Below the pieces are notes generated by a model. It searched no databases, was not told where the DNA came from, and was given only the letters and a program-made list of their open reading frames with translations. Shown one piece after another: positions 10,881 through 20,287 of a DNA stretch of 64,000 bases (position 1 is its first letter; the number at the start of each line of letters is the position of its first letter). Made by a program: the position numbers and the translations under genes. Source of the stretch: Mesorhizobium shangrilense (GTDB lineage Bacteria; Pseudomonadota; Alphaproteobacteria; Rhizobiales; Rhizobiaceae); NCBI RefSeq assembly GCF_040537815.1, contig NZ_JBEWSZ010000004.1:232864-296863 (forward strand), written 5' to 3'.

Positions 10881-10906
10881 GGCTGCGCCGGGTGAGCGGC
10901 GCAGCC
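10881..10906. terminator. Hairpin between convergent genes
   Basis: Arms ggctgcgcc (10881-10889) and ggcgcagcc (10898-10906) pair perfectly around an 8-base loop, between the ends of the YhaN-like gene (plus) and the substrate-binding protein gene (minus). No long T-run follows, so it may work with Rho or mainly protect 3' ends. Confidence 0.55.
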
Positions 10907-10913
10907 ATTGTAA

Positions 10914-12083
10914 CTAGAGTTTGCAGTAAGGCGTCACCGGCGCGATGGTGCCGAAATCCTTGGCGATCTCGTAGCCAATGCCATCGGCCGCCGCCTTGCC
11001 GACATAGGAATGGCAGAGCGTGTGGTTGTTGGAGGCGTCGACGCGGATCTTGCCTTGCGGCGCGTCGAACTCGATGGTCGGCAGTGCCTTCAGCACATCG
11101 TCGTCCTTCAGCGATCCAGCCTTCTCGGCGGCCAGCGCGTAGATGTGCAGCCCGTTATAGCCGGCCTCGCCGATGCCGTTGACCATCTTTTCCTGGCCGA
11201 ACTTTTCGCGGAAGCTCGAGATGAACTTCTTGTTGACCGGATTGTCGAGCGCCATCCAGTAAGGCTGCGGCGCATAGGTGCCGGCAGCCACGCCGGGCGG
11301 CAGGGCGTCCTTGTTGAAGACCTCGTCGAGCGGGGCGATCAGCGGCTGCTTGATGTCGAAGCTGCGATACTGCTTGAGCTGGGTGACGGCGTCATTGCCG
11401 ACGACCATCGACCAGACGACATCGGGCTTCAGCGACTTGATCTTCTGGAAGGCAGGGCCGAAATCCGTGGTGCCGAACGGATAGTAGTCCGCACCAACGA
11501 TCTTGCCGCCGGCCTTCTCATAGGCCGCCGTGATTGCCTCGGTCATCTTCTGCGGCCAGGCATAGTCCGAGGCCATGATGTAGATCGTCTTGCCGAGGTT
11601 GTCGGCTACCCACGGCATCATCGGGTCGACCTGCTGCATCGGGATCGGACCGGTGGCGACGAAGTAGCGGTTGCATTCGCCGCCCTCGAAGTTGGTCGGA
11701 TAGAAGAACAGCTTCTTGGCCTTCGAGGTCACCGACAGGGTGGCGCTGCGCTCCGGCGAGATGATCGTGCCCATGATCACGTCGACCTTGTCTTCATTCA
11801 GCAGCTTGCGCGCCTTGTCGATGGAGCCCTTGGTCGTGGTCTGGTTGTCTTCGATGAACAGTTCGACCTGGCGCCCGCCAATGCCGTTGGCGGCGTTCAG
11901 TTCGGCGGCGGCGAGCTTGTAGCAATTGAGCAGCGTCTCGCCGAGGATCGCCTGCAGTCCGGTAATCGGGATCGACAGGCCGACCTTGACGGTGTCGGCG
12001 GCGCGCAGGATTGACGGCGCGCCGACCATGGCAAAAGCGGCGGCAGCGCCGCCTGATTTCAAAACAGTTCGCCTGCTTATCAT
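10914..12083 (-). CDS. ABC transporter substrate-binding protein, AmiC/UrtA-like
   Basis: A 389-aa type I periplasmic binding protein of the amide/urea/branched-chain group. The start MISRRTVLKSGG is a twin-arginine signal followed by a hydrophobic run to ILRAAD. The mature protein begins TVKVGLSIPITGLQAILGET, as in UrtA/AmiC. The ATG at 12083 has aaggga 8 bases upstream; an in-frame upstream ATG would only add 13 residues before the signal. It is the last gene of the operon that starts with the deacetylase-family gene at 16537. The ligand is probably an amide or acylated amine rather than a free branched-chain amino acid, but this is inference. Confidence 0.88.
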   Translation of the reverse strand: MISRRTVLKSGGAAAAFAMVGAPSILRAADTVKVGLSIPITGLQAILGETLLNCYKLAAAELNAANGIGGRQVELFIEDNQTTTKGSIDKARKLLNEDKVDVIMGTIISPERSATLSVTSKAKKLFFYPTNFEGGECNRYFVATGPIPMQQVDPMMPWVADNLGKTIYIMASDYAWPQKMTEAITAAYEKAGGKIVGADYYPFGTTDFGPAFQKIKSLKPDVVWSMVVGNDAVTQLKQYRSFDIKQPLIAPLDEVFNKDALPPGVAAGTYAPQPYWMALDNPVNKKFISSFREKFGQEKMVNGIGEAGYNGLHIYALAAEKAGSLKDDDVLKALPTIEFDAPQGKIRVDASNNHTLCHSYVGKAAADGIGYEIAKDFGTIAPVTPYCKL

Positions 12084-12165
12084 TGTTGTGTTCCCTTCCA
12101 TTCCCAAGCGCGCCCCATGCACGCCTTACAAAGCCAGTAGATTCCAGGCGCGCTTCAGGCGCGCC

Positions 12166-12867
12166 TTATAGAGCCAACAAGTCCTTGAGCAGGCTCTCGT
12201 CGGCGAACGCCTCTGGCGTGCCTTCATGCACGATCCTGCCCTTCTCCATCACCAGGCAGCGGTCCGCCGCCTTGAGAACGAGATCGAGATTCTGTTCCAC
12301 GAGAATGATCGCGATGCCGCGCTCGCCGGCGATGCGCGGCACGAGTTCGGCGATCGACTGCACGATGTTCGGCTGGATGCCTTCCGAGGGCTCGTCGAGC
12401 AGCAGCACCGATGGCAGACCGCACAGCGCGCGGCCGATCGCCAGCATCTGCTGCTGGCCGCCCGAAAGCGTGCCGGCGATTTGCGCTTCGCGTTCGCGCA
12501 GGATCGGGAAATAGCCGAAGATGTCGGCGGGGATGCCGCCATCGCCACGGTCCCTGGCGGCGCGGGTGCCGACCTCCAGGTTTTGCCGCACGGTGAGCTG
12601 GTTGAAAATGCCACGGCCCTGCGGCACATGCGCGATGCCCGCCCGCGCGCGGCGGAAGGCCGGCGCATTCGTCAGATCCTTGTCACCGAGAACCACAGCG
12701 CCGCCGCTCGCCCTCAGGGCGCCGGCGATGACACGCAGCAGCGTTGTCTTGCCGGCGCCGTTGCGGCCGAGCAGGCCCACGACTTCACCGGGCGCGACAC
12801 TGAGGTCGATGCCGTTCAGCACCGGGAGCAGGCCATAGCCGGCCGAGATCGACACTGTCCGCAGCAT
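12166..12867 (-). CDS. ABC transporter ATP-binding protein, LivF family
   Basis: A 233-aa nucleotide-binding subunit. Walker A is GLLGRNGAGKTTLL (near residue 38), the signature is GTLSGGQQQMLAIGRAL and Walker B is PSVLLLDEPSEGIQPN. The HVPQGRGIF Q-loop form is typical of LivF/UrtE. It follows the LivG-type gene with a 2-base gap, so the two ATPases form a heterodimer energising the LivH/LivM-type pore. Confidence 0.92.
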   Translation of the reverse strand: MLRTVSISAGYGLLPVLNGIDLSVAPGEVVGLLGRNGAGKTTLLRVIAGALRASGGAVVLGDKDLTNAPAFRRARAGIAHVPQGRGIFNQLTVRQNLEVGTRAARDRGDGGIPADIFGYFPILREREAQIAGTLSGGQQQMLAIGRALCGLPSVLLLDEPSEGIQPNIVQSIAELVPRIAGERGIAIILVEQNLDLVLKAADRCLVMEKGRIVHEGTPEAFADESLLKDLLAL

Positions 12868-12869
12868 GG

Positions 12870-13574
12870 TCAGCGCCTCCCCAGATAGACGTCGCGGACC
12901 ATCTCGTCGGTCTCGATGTCATGGAAAGGGCCGCTTCTTAGCCGGCGCCCCTGATGCAGCACCAATGTCTCGCAGTTCAGCGCGCGTACGAAGCGGATGT
13001 CGTGTTCGACCGCGACGATCGAGAATTCGCCCTTGAGCCGCAGCAGCATCTCGGCGGTCGCCAGCGTCTCCTGCGGCGTCATGCCGGCCGTCGGCTCATC
13101 GAGCAGCAGTAGCCTTGGCTCGATCGCCAGCGCCATGCCGATTTCCAGCCATTGCTTCTGGCCGTGCGCGAGTTCGCCGGCCAGCGTGGCGGCACGGTTG
13201 GTGAGCGCGACGAGTTCCAGCAACTCACTGAGCGGGCGGACAGGCGCGGGCACGCCCCACCGCGCCACCTTGAGATTGTCTTCCACCGAGAGGCTGGGGA
13301 AGATCGACGGGATCTGGAACTTGCGAGCGATGCCGAGCCGGGCAATGCGATGCAGCGGCAGGCCAGCTATGTCGCGGCCGAGAAAACGCACGCTGCCGCT
13401 GGTCGGGCGAAGCGTGCCGGTCAACACGTTGAGGAAGGTGCTCTTGCCGGCACCGTTCGGCCCGATGATGCAGCAAAGCTCCTTGTCGCGCACGGTGAGA
13501 TTCAACGCCTCCAGCGCCTGCAACCCGCCAAAGCGGATGCCGACATTTTCGGCGTGGAGCAGGACGTCGCTCAT
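12870..13574 (-). CDS. ABC transporter ATP-binding protein, LivG family
   Basis: A 234-aa ATPase subunit starting MSDVLLHAENVGIRFGGLQA. Walker A is IIGPNGAGKSTFL, Walker B is PRLLLLDEPTAGMTPQE and the H-loop is IVAVEHDIRFV, all in LivG/UrtD style. Its ATG overlaps the stop of the upstream permease gene (ATGA, 13571-13574), which decides the start: a longer frame to 13790 is only a shadow of that permease. The FGGLQAL segment is a LivG hallmark. Confidence 0.92.
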   Translation of the reverse strand: MSDVLLHAENVGIRFGGLQALEALNLTVRDKELCCIIGPNGAGKSTFLNVLTGTLRPTSGSVRFLGRDIAGLPLHRIARLGIARKFQIPSIFPSLSVEDNLKVARWGVPAPVRPLSELLELVALTNRAATLAGELAHGQKQWLEIGMALAIEPRLLLLDEPTAGMTPQETLATAEMLLRLKGEFSIVAVEHDIRFVRALNCETLVLHQGRRLRSGPFHDIETDEMVRDVYLGRR

Positions 13575-14557
13575 TGCGCGCGCCTCCGGCCCTTGAACAG
13601 GCTCTTCAGCCGCGCGTAGATCGACAGGATGCCGTCCGGCAGGACAAAGACGATGATGACGAACACGCAACCGAGCAGCAGTGGCCACAGGCTCGGGTTG
13701 AAGCTGCTGATGGTCTGCTGCGCGCGCTGGATGAAGATGGCGCCCAGCACCGGCCCAAGCAGCGTGCCGCGCCCGCCGACCGCCACCCACACGATGACTT
13801 CCGTCGACAGCAGCAGCCCGGAAAGGTCGGGCGCCACCAACCCGGCCATGCAGACATAGAGGGCGCCGGCAAGTCCGGCGATGGCGGCTGAAAGAACGAA
13901 GGTGACGAGCAGCCGCAGTGGCGCGTTGTGGCCAAGGGCTGCCGCCCGGACTTCATTGTCCTGGATGGCGGTGAGCACCGTGCCCCAGCGGCCGCGGCTG
14001 ATCGACCACAGCGCCAGCACCACCATCGCGACGATGGCCGCGACGAAGATATAGGAAGGCAGGTCCTGGCTGAGATCGACATGCAGTCCGCCAACATCGA
14101 ACGCGATCGGCGGGATGCCGATCAGGCCGCTGTCGCCGCCAGTGACCGAGCTCCAGGAGACCGCGGCCTGCTGGCAGATGACGCCCATGGCCAGCGTCAC
14201 GATGGTGAAATAGCTGCCGCGAATGCCGCCGAAGAACAGGAAATAGCCGATGATGGCGGCGACGAAGGCTGCACCTGCCACCGCCCCCATGATGCCGAGC
14301 AGGCTGCCGAAGGGTATGGCGTCGTTAAGCGTGACCAGCGCCATGATGTAGCCGCCGATGCCGAAGAAGGCAGCGTGGCCGAAACACAGGATGCCGGTGC
14401 GGCCCCAGAAGAAGTCGAGGCTGGCCGCAAACAGGCCGAAGATCAGCGCGTCGCGGATCACCGTGAGCTGATAGCCGTCGGCGAAGAAGGGATAGATGAC
14501 GGCGAGTGCCACGCAGACGGCGAAGATCAGCAGCCAGTTGCGGTCCCGGGCGATCAT
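13571..14557 (-). CDS. ABC transporter permease, LivM family
   Basis: A 328-aa inner-membrane permease with about nine or ten hydrophobic segments. GRTGILCFGHAAFFGIGGY near residue 50 is the LivM/UrtC family segment, and WVAVGGRGTLLGPVLGA the conserved cytoplasmic loop that contacts the ATPases. It overlaps both neighbours by 4 bases (livH-type upstream, livG-type downstream), showing tight translational coupling. Confidence 0.92.
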   Translation of the reverse strand: MIARDRNWLLIFAVCVALAVIYPFFADGYQLTVIRDALIFGLFAASLDFFWGRTGILCFGHAAFFGIGGYIMALVTLNDAIPFGSLLGIMGAVAGAAFVAAIIGYFLFFGGIRGSYFTIVTLAMGVICQQAAVSWSSVTGGDSGLIGIPPIAFDVGGLHVDLSQDLPSYIFVAAIVAMVVLALWSISRGRWGTVLTAIQDNEVRAAALGHNAPLRLLVTFVLSAAIAGLAGALYVCMAGLVAPDLSGLLLSTEVIVWVAVGGRGTLLGPVLGAIFIQRAQQTISSFNPSLWPLLLGCVFVIIVFVLPDGILSIYARLKSLFKGRRRAQ

Positions 14558-15411
14558 CGCGACGCTCCGTTGAAAAGACCGTTGGGTCGCAGCCGCACGG
14601 CAACGATGGCGGCGAGCAGCACGATCGCCTGCGCCAGCGATGGCGAGATCTGGTAGTTCAGCACACTGGTCAGCCCGCCCACGAAGACGCTGCCGGCAAC
14701 GAGGCCGCCGATCGAGCCGACACCGCCGACAATGACGACGAAGAAGGCGTTCGCGAGATAGTTCACCCCCATTTGCGGCAGCACGATCGCCAGCGGCGCG
14801 ACCAGCCCGCCGGCGAGGCCGGCGATGGCAGCGCCGAAGGTGAAGGCGATGGCATAAGTGCGCCGCGTGTTGATGCCGACGCCTTCGGCCATTTCGCGGT
14901 TCTGGATCACGGTGCGGATGTCGAGCCCGAACGATGTCCTGCCGATCAGCAGGATGACGCCCAGCAAGGTCAGCATGGCTATCCCGATCAGGATCAGCCG
15001 GTAGGCCGGATAGACGGTGAAGAAGAGATCGAACGTGCCCTCGATCGGCGGCGTCACCGGCTTGGCGCCGAGACCGAAGGTCAGCTCCAGCCCTTGCTGC
15101 AGGATCAGGCTGACGCCCCAGGTGGCGAGCACGGTCGAGACCGGCCGCGAATAGAGATGGCGTATGATGGCGAACTCGAGGATGCAGCCGACCACGGCGC
15201 CGGCGATGGGGGCGGCCGCCAGCCCCAACCAGAAGGAACCACCCATGCTCTGGACGAAATAGACCGCGAAGGCGCCGACGGTGACGAACTCGCCATGCGC
15301 CAGGTTGGTCACGTTCATCAGCCCGAAGCTGATCGCCAGCCCGAGCCCGACCAGCATCAGGATGCTGATCAGCGTCAGCGCATTGAGGAGTGTGGTGACC
15401 AGAAAATCCAT
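14554..15411 (-). CDS. ABC transporter permease, LivH family
   Basis: A 285-aa permease starting MDFLVTTLLNALTLISILML. The segment SFGLMNVTNLAHGEFVTVGA is the family signature of LivH/UrtB proteins, and FFVVIVGGVGSIGGLVAGS the ATPase-contact loop. The start was set at MDFL because preceding in-frame codons belong to the end of the deacetylase-family gene, which stops 4 bases away. The 4-base overlap with the LivM gene supports an operon. Confidence 0.92.
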   Translation of the reverse strand: MDFLVTTLLNALTLISILMLVGLGLAISFGLMNVTNLAHGEFVTVGAFAVYFVQSMGGSFWLGLAAAPIAGAVVGCILEFAIIRHLYSRPVSTVLATWGVSLILQQGLELTFGLGAKPVTPPIEGTFDLFFTVYPAYRLILIGIAMLTLLGVILLIGRTSFGLDIRTVIQNREMAEGVGINTRRTYAIAFTFGAAIAGLAGGLVAPLAIVLPQMGVNYLANAFFVVIVGGVGSIGGLVAGSVFVGGLTSVLNYQISPSLAQAIVLLAAIVAVRLRPNGLFNGASR

Positions 15412-15415
15412 CGCG

Positions 15416-16537
15416 TCAGGCCGCGCTGGCGAGGCGTTGGCGCAAGCCCGCGAGCAGGCCCTCGGCGGCATCGATCACATCAGCCTGATGCGGCTGCAAC
15501 TCCTGCCCGGCCCATTCGTCGATATGGTCCGACAATGGGTCGACCACTTCGGTGCGGTGATTGGCCAGCGTCTCGATGACGGCATGGCCGCAGAACGGTA
15601 CATAGCCCTCCGAATAGCCGCCTTCATGGGTCATCATCAGGCGTCCCTGCGATGTCTCGGCCGCCAGCGCCACCATGCGCGCGGCAAGTCGCCGGAAGCA
15701 TTCGCTGTTGAGCATCATGCGGCCGAGCGGATCGAAGCCGGATGCATCGAAACCCGAAGCGACGATGACGAGGTCCGGCTTGTAGGCGCGCAGCGCGGGG
15801 GCGACGATGCGGTCGAAGGTCGCTTCATAGGCGCCGGTGCCGCTGCCGGCGGGCAAGGGTATGTTGATATTGTAGCCTTCGCCTTCGCCCTTGCCGTTGT
15901 CGCCCAGCGCGCCGCGGCCGGTCGGGTAGAGATTGTCCTGGTGCACGGAAATGGTCAGCACCGACGGGTCGGAATAAAACACTGTCTCGGTGCCGTTGCC
16001 GTGATGCACGTCCCAGTCGACTACCGCCGCGCGGCCGAGCAGCCCTTCATGCTGCAGCCGGCGTACGGACACGCCGATGTTGGAGAACAGGCAGTTGCCC
16101 ATGGCCTGGTCGGGCTCCGCATGGTGCCCCGGTGGCCGCGCCAGCGCATAGGCGTTGTCGACGCGGCCGGTCAGCACGGCACGCATGGCGGCGTAGGTGG
16201 TCCCAGCCGAAAGCAGGGCGATGTCGAAACTGTTGAGGCCGATCGGGGCCTGCGGTCCGGCAAAGCCGGAACCGCGTTCGCTGAGGGTGCGGATATCGTC
16301 GACATGGCGTTGAGTGTGCACGCGAAGCAGGTCTTCGATCGAGACGGGCTCGGGAATGATCGGCACCAGATGGCGCGCCAGGCCGCTGACCTGGATGAGG
16401 TTGTTCAGCCGACGCTTCGATCCCGGCGATTCCAGGTGTCGGCCGGGTTCCACGAAACGGCCGGGAGGCATCATGTCGGCGCTGGAGCCGGTGTCATGCC
16501 ACATCAGCTGTTCGTGAAAAACGTAACCTGTCGCCAT
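15416..16537 (-). CDS. Histone deacetylase/acetylpolyamine amidohydrolase family
   Basis: A 373-aa zinc amidohydrolase of the arginase/deacetylase fold. Visible motifs are ARPPGHHAEPDQAMGNCLF (the active-site His-His and the following loop), VVDWDVHHGNGTE (zinc Asp and His) and VIVASGFDASGFDPLGRM (zinc Asp). In bacteria these enzymes deacetylate acetylpolyamines or other acylated amines. It is the first gene of an operon with four transporter components and a binding protein, only 4 bases from LivH, so its substrate is probably what the transporter brings in. The MalT-like regulator lies upstream on the same strand. Confidence 0.88.
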   Translation of the reverse strand: MATGYVFHEQLMWHDTGSSADMMPPGRFVEPGRHLESPGSKRRLNNLIQVSGLARHLVPIIPEPVSIEDLLRVHTQRHVDDIRTLSERGSGFAGPQAPIGLNSFDIALLSAGTTYAAMRAVLTGRVDNAYALARPPGHHAEPDQAMGNCLFSNIGVSVRRLQHEGLLGRAAVVDWDVHHGNGTETVFYSDPSVLTISVHQDNLYPTGRGALGDNGKGEGEGYNINIPLPAGSGTGAYEATFDRIVAPALRAYKPDLVIVASGFDASGFDPLGRMMLNSECFRRLAARMVALAAETSQGRLMMTHEGGYSEGYVPFCGHAVIETLANHRTEVVDPLSDHIDEWAGQELQPHQADVIDAAEGLLAGLRQRLASAA

Positions 16538-16552
16538 CCGCAGCGTCCTCTA

Positions 16553-16657
16553 ATGCATGTCGCCCAAAAGTGACCTCGGTTTTGGGAGAACGACATGCAT
16601 AAAAACAAAAGATCTAAAGCGCGTCGCATGAATCCGTTTCAACGCGATGCGCTTTAG
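16553..16657. repeat. Paired intergenic palindromes, RIME-like
   Basis: Two palindromes lie side by side upstream of the deacetylase gene. The first (16553-16600) has arms atgcatgtcg and cgacatgcat enclosing cccaaaa and ttttggg. The second (16614-16657) has arms ctaaagcgcgtcgc and cgcgatgcgctttag around aatccgtttc. I recognise both as common rhizobial and mesorhizobial intergenic repeats of the RIME type, which form mosaic hairpin elements. They may fold in RNA and separate the transcripts of regulator and operon. Confidence 0.7.
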
Positions 16658-16724
16658 AAACCAAGCGACGCTAGCAGGCTAACGATCACATGGCCCGACC
16701 CGAAAGAGGGGCTGTGCCTGGTAT

Positions 16725-19436
16725 CTACGCCCCTCCTTTCGGAGGGGTAGGGACGCCAGTGGCGCCTTGCGCGGCGCGCACTGCCTGGACGCGGTTCGTT
16801 ACCGCCAGCTTGCCGAAAATGTTCTTCAGATGCCACTTCACGGTGGTCTCGCTCACCGACAGGGCAAGCGCGATATCACGGTTGGACATGCCCTCGGTGA
16901 GATATCGCAGCAGTTCGGACTCGCGCTGGGTGAGTTGTTCTTTCTCGGCTGGTGCTGCCCGTTTGCGCGTCGCCACAGGCATCGTCTGCGCGGCGTCGAT
17001 GATGCGCGTCGCATAGGCCGAGAGTGCCGGATCGGTTTTTGCCTGAGCCGCGCGCAGCCGCATCAGCCCTTCGACAACAGGCCTCCCCTCGTCAATGAAG
17101 GAGCGGATGAAGCCCGACGGCTGCGCAAGGCGCAGCGCGTCGAGCAGATAGCGATCGGCCTCGCGTTGGTCATGGCCGGCGCTGGTTGCCTTGGCGCGCA
17201 GGATAAGCGCCAGGATGTGGCGGCGCATGCGCCCACTGTTTTTTGTGCGCTCCGCAAGCGCGTCGAAGACCCTGGCCGCATTGGCATGGGATTTCTCGGC
17301 CGTCAGCAAGCGGCCCTCGGCAAAAAACTCGAACTCGTTGGCGGTGGTGATGATCAGCGAAGCCTCCGCCTCTTCGCTGCGATGCTCAGTCAGAAGCGCG
17401 CGCGCCTCGGCGTTGCGGTTCTGGTCCAGAAGCACGCGTATACGGTCATGCATGATCATCGATGCCAGGCGGCGGTACACCGTGCCGCGCACCCGCTCAT
17501 AGACGCGCTCAAGCATGTCTAGCGCGGCTTCGGTGCGACCGGTCAGCTGCAGCACGCGGGCATAGGTGGGCACGCTGGCCAAGGGATAGACGATGACCGC
17601 CGCGCCCTCGATCAGCGGTCCGAGATTCTCGACCAGCGTCAGCGCTTCGCCTGACGCATTGGTTTCATAGGCAAGTTCGGCAAGCAGCGTTCCGGCCAGG
17701 GCCTCGGCATAGGAGTTTGCACCGATCCGCGCCCTGGCTTCGATGATCGCGTTGCGCAACAACCGTTCCGCGGCCGGCAAACGACCGGCCGAGCGCTCGA
17801 TGACGGCCATGTAGCAATTAGCGATGGTGACGCCGAGCAGGCTGCCGCTTCTCTCATGCGCCTTGCGCGCCGCGTCCACCGCCGCGCGCGCGCCTTCGAG
17901 GTCACCCAGAGCATAGAGATTGTAGCCGATGACATTGGCCGTTGCGCCCTCCATGAACCAGGCGTCAGGCGCGATGACGCGCAAGGCCGCGAGTGCGGAG
18001 TCGCGCGCCTGCTCGAACTGTTCCAGCGTGCTGTGGACGGCGGCGGCGAGGACGGCGAGTTCGGCCTCGATTGTGGTACCGGTCAGCGTGCCGGGATCCT
18101 TGCCGTCAGTCGGTCCGGTTTCGACCAGCTTGCGCGCATTGGCAAGCGTTTGCCCGGCAATCTCCGGCTGGCTGCTGTGCACCGCCAGCCATAGCACGAC
18201 CAATTGCAGCCGGATGCGCTGGTCGATCAGTTTCCTGGGCAGCAGCGCCAGCAACTGGCGCACATAAAGCAGCTGGCATTGGGCGATCAACTCGAGCGCA
18301 TTGTTTTCGACGAACACCGCCGCGCGGGCCTGGTCGCCGGCGGCAAGCGCATGCCCGATGGCCTCGGTCAGCATCCTGCGTTCGCCGAACCATTCGGCGG
18401 CGGCCAGATGCAGCGGTGCGATCATCTCGGGCTCACGGCGCTCCATTTCGCGGCTGAGGAAGTCGCGGAACAGATGATGGTAGCGGAACCAGCGGCGCTC
18501 CTCGTCGAGCGGCACCAAGAACAGATTGCGGGTCTCGATTTCGGTGATCGCCGCCTCGGCGTCCGCTGCCCGCATCACCGCTCGGCAGGCCTCGGCGCTG
18601 AAGCGTTCGAAGATCGAACTGTGGAGCAGGAATTTCGCGATCGCCGGCGGCAGTTGCAGGAACACTTCCCCCATCAGGAAGTCGGCGACATTGCGGTTGG
18701 CGCCGGTGAAATTGCCGATGACGGTCTCCGCCGCATGCGCGGCACCGAGCGACAGCGAGGCCAGTTGCAGGCCGGCGGCCCACCCTTCGGTGCGGGAGCA
18801 CAAGGTTTCGACCGTGCCGCTGCTGACGCTCAAGCCTAGCTTCTCGTTGAAGAAGGCCTCGGCTTCCGAAGAGGCAAAGCGCAGATCGTCTGGGCCGATT
18901 TCGAAGACGTCGCCAAGCACCCTGAGCTTGCCGAGTTGCAGATCGGGCAAGCTGCGCGAACCGATGACGAAGGCGACGTTGGCGGATGCCTGCCGGGTCA
19001 GGCGCTCCGTGAACCGCTTTACCGCCGGTGCCTCGATGGCGTGATAGTCGTCGAAGAACAGGGTGATGTCGGCGTCGCGCGCCGCAAGCCCCGCGACAAG
19101 TGCCGCGAGCACGACATCGAGCTGCGGAATCGGGCTCGACTGGAAGGCCAGGTCGAGTTCGGCCGGGTTCTGGACCAGATGGCGCAGCGCTCCGACTAGG
19201 TGCGAGAGGAAGGCGCCCTCGTCATTGTCTGTTACCTCGCAGGACAGCCATGCGGTTAGCCGGCCCAGACGCCCGACTTCCGCGGCCCATTGCGCCATCG
19301 TCGTCGACTTGCCGAAGCCCGCGGGCGCGGCGAACAGCACGATCCGCGTATCGACGTGCCGCTTCAGCGTCGACAGGATGGTGTCGCGGCGGACCCATCG
19401 GCGGTGAGACGCGTGCGGTTGCGGAGGTGTTCTCAT
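16725..19436 (-). CDS. LuxR-family regulator, MalT-like (LAL type)
   Basis: A 903-aa large ATP-binding LuxR regulator. An N-terminal NTPase has Walker A AAPAGFGKST (residues about 36-45) and the acidic LFFDDYHAIE (about 120). The middle is helical repeat (TPR-like, rich in Ala and Leu). The C-terminus holds a LuxR helix-turn-helix, LTQRESELLRYLTEGMSNRD to TVKWHLKNIFGKL. By family it integrates an inducer signal with ATP and activates catabolic operons. It lies between the HDAC/ABC operon and the divergent M20/kinase/lyase operon and is the best candidate activator for both. Its ATG directly abuts the stop of the GNAT gene. Confidence 0.88.
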   Translation of the reverse strand: MRTPPQPHASHRRWVRRDTILSTLKRHVDTRIVLFAAPAGFGKSTTMAQWAAEVGRLGRLTAWLSCEVTDNDEGAFLSHLVGALRHLVQNPAELDLAFQSSPIPQLDVVLAALVAGLAARDADITLFFDDYHAIEAPAVKRFTERLTRQASANVAFVIGSRSLPDLQLGKLRVLGDVFEIGPDDLRFASSEAEAFFNEKLGLSVSSGTVETLCSRTEGWAAGLQLASLSLGAAHAAETVIGNFTGANRNVADFLMGEVFLQLPPAIAKFLLHSSIFERFSAEACRAVMRAADAEAAITEIETRNLFLVPLDEERRWFRYHHLFRDFLSREMERREPEMIAPLHLAAAEWFGERRMLTEAIGHALAAGDQARAAVFVENNALELIAQCQLLYVRQLLALLPRKLIDQRIRLQLVVLWLAVHSSQPEIAGQTLANARKLVETGPTDGKDPGTLTGTTIEAELAVLAAAVHSTLEQFEQARDSALAALRVIAPDAWFMEGATANVIGYNLYALGDLEGARAAVDAARKAHERSGSLLGVTIANCYMAVIERSAGRLPAAERLLRNAIIEARARIGANSYAEALAGTLLAELAYETNASGEALTLVENLGPLIEGAAVIVYPLASVPTYARVLQLTGRTEAALDMLERVYERVRGTVYRRLASMIMHDRIRVLLDQNRNAEARALLTEHRSEEAEASLIITTANEFEFFAEGRLLTAEKSHANAARVFDALAERTKNSGRMRRHILALILRAKATSAGHDQREADRYLLDALRLAQPSGFIRSFIDEGRPVVEGLMRLRAAQAKTDPALSAYATRIIDAAQTMPVATRKRAAPAEKEQLTQRESELLRYLTEGMSNRDIALALSVSETTVKWHLKNIFGKLAVTNRVQAVRAAQGATGVPTPPKGGA

Positions 19437-20090
19437 CTAGCTCTGCGCAACCCAGCGGTTCTCAGAGGGCTCGAAAGCGCTCCACTCCGTTTCGATAAGC
19501 GGAATTTGCGGCGCGGCATCGCGCGGCAAGGTTCCCTTCAATCGGGGATCGTCGACGATCTCGAACCCGGTGGCGAAAGGCACGAAGCCGCAGGCGCTGT
19601 AAAAGCCGATGACACTGTGGTGGTCGAAGCTGCTCGTGTGCAGCCAGATACGGCCTGGGTTGAGACGCCATGCAATATCGAGCGCACCGGCCATCAGCCG
19701 CTTGCCGAAGCCCCGACCGGTCAGTGACGGGAACAGGCCGAAATAAGTAATCTCGATCTCGTTGCTGTCGGCGACGAAGAATTCGACCATGCCGAGATGG
19801 ACGCCGCTTTCATCATGGCCGTAATAGAGATGCTGGCGGGGGTCGGCGAAATGCTCCGATATCTCGGCGTCCGACATTTCGGACACACGGTCCCACAGCC
19901 ACGGTGCGCCGATTTGCAGGAATATCTCCCGATAGGAATCGCAGTCGGGCATCATGATCCGGCTCATGGTCAATGGCCGCGCCAGACCGGGTTGCGGCGC
20001 GCGCGCCTCCATCCACGTCACCGCATTGGCGAGCTTACCCGCTGGCAGGCGCCGGTAGCCGACGGCGAGATCGGTGATTTCGACAGGCAT
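19437..20090 (-). CDS. GNAT-family N-acetyltransferase
   Basis: A 217-aa protein starting MPVEITDLAVGYRRL. The acetyl-CoA motif is FGLFPSLTGRGFGKRLMAGA (R/Q-x-x-G-x-G/A form) near residue 140, followed by IWLHTSSFDHHSVIGFYSAC as in the C-terminal GNAT strand-helix. It resembles acetyltransferases annotated near amino-acid or polyamine genes. The stop and the next ATG (MalT-like gene) abut without a gap, so they are co-translated. It may acetylate the pathway's amine, but the substrate is not visible in the sequence. Confidence 0.82.
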   Translation of the reverse strand: MPVEITDLAVGYRRLPAGKLANAVTWMEARAPQPGLARPLTMSRIMMPDCDSYREIFLQIGAPWLWDRVSEMSDAEISEHFADPRQHLYYGHDESGVHLGMVEFFVADSNEIEITYFGLFPSLTGRGFGKRLMAGALDIAWRLNPGRIWLHTSSFDHHSVIGFYSACGFVPFATGFEIVDDPRLKGTLPRDAAPQIPLIETEWSAFEPSENRWVAQS

Positions 20091-20287
20091 CGTGTCTTCG
20101 GTGATCAACGCATTCCTCTTGATGTCTGCCGATAGCAGTAACGGCTTGTGGCCACTGATGCCAACATGCCGAATATGCTGACAAGAGACGAACAGGCCTG
20201 GACCGGATTTTTGCCAGCGCTGTCTCTTGCGTTTCATGAAAATGGCATATGAGATATGATACACCATCCAGATGAAAGTGAAATACG

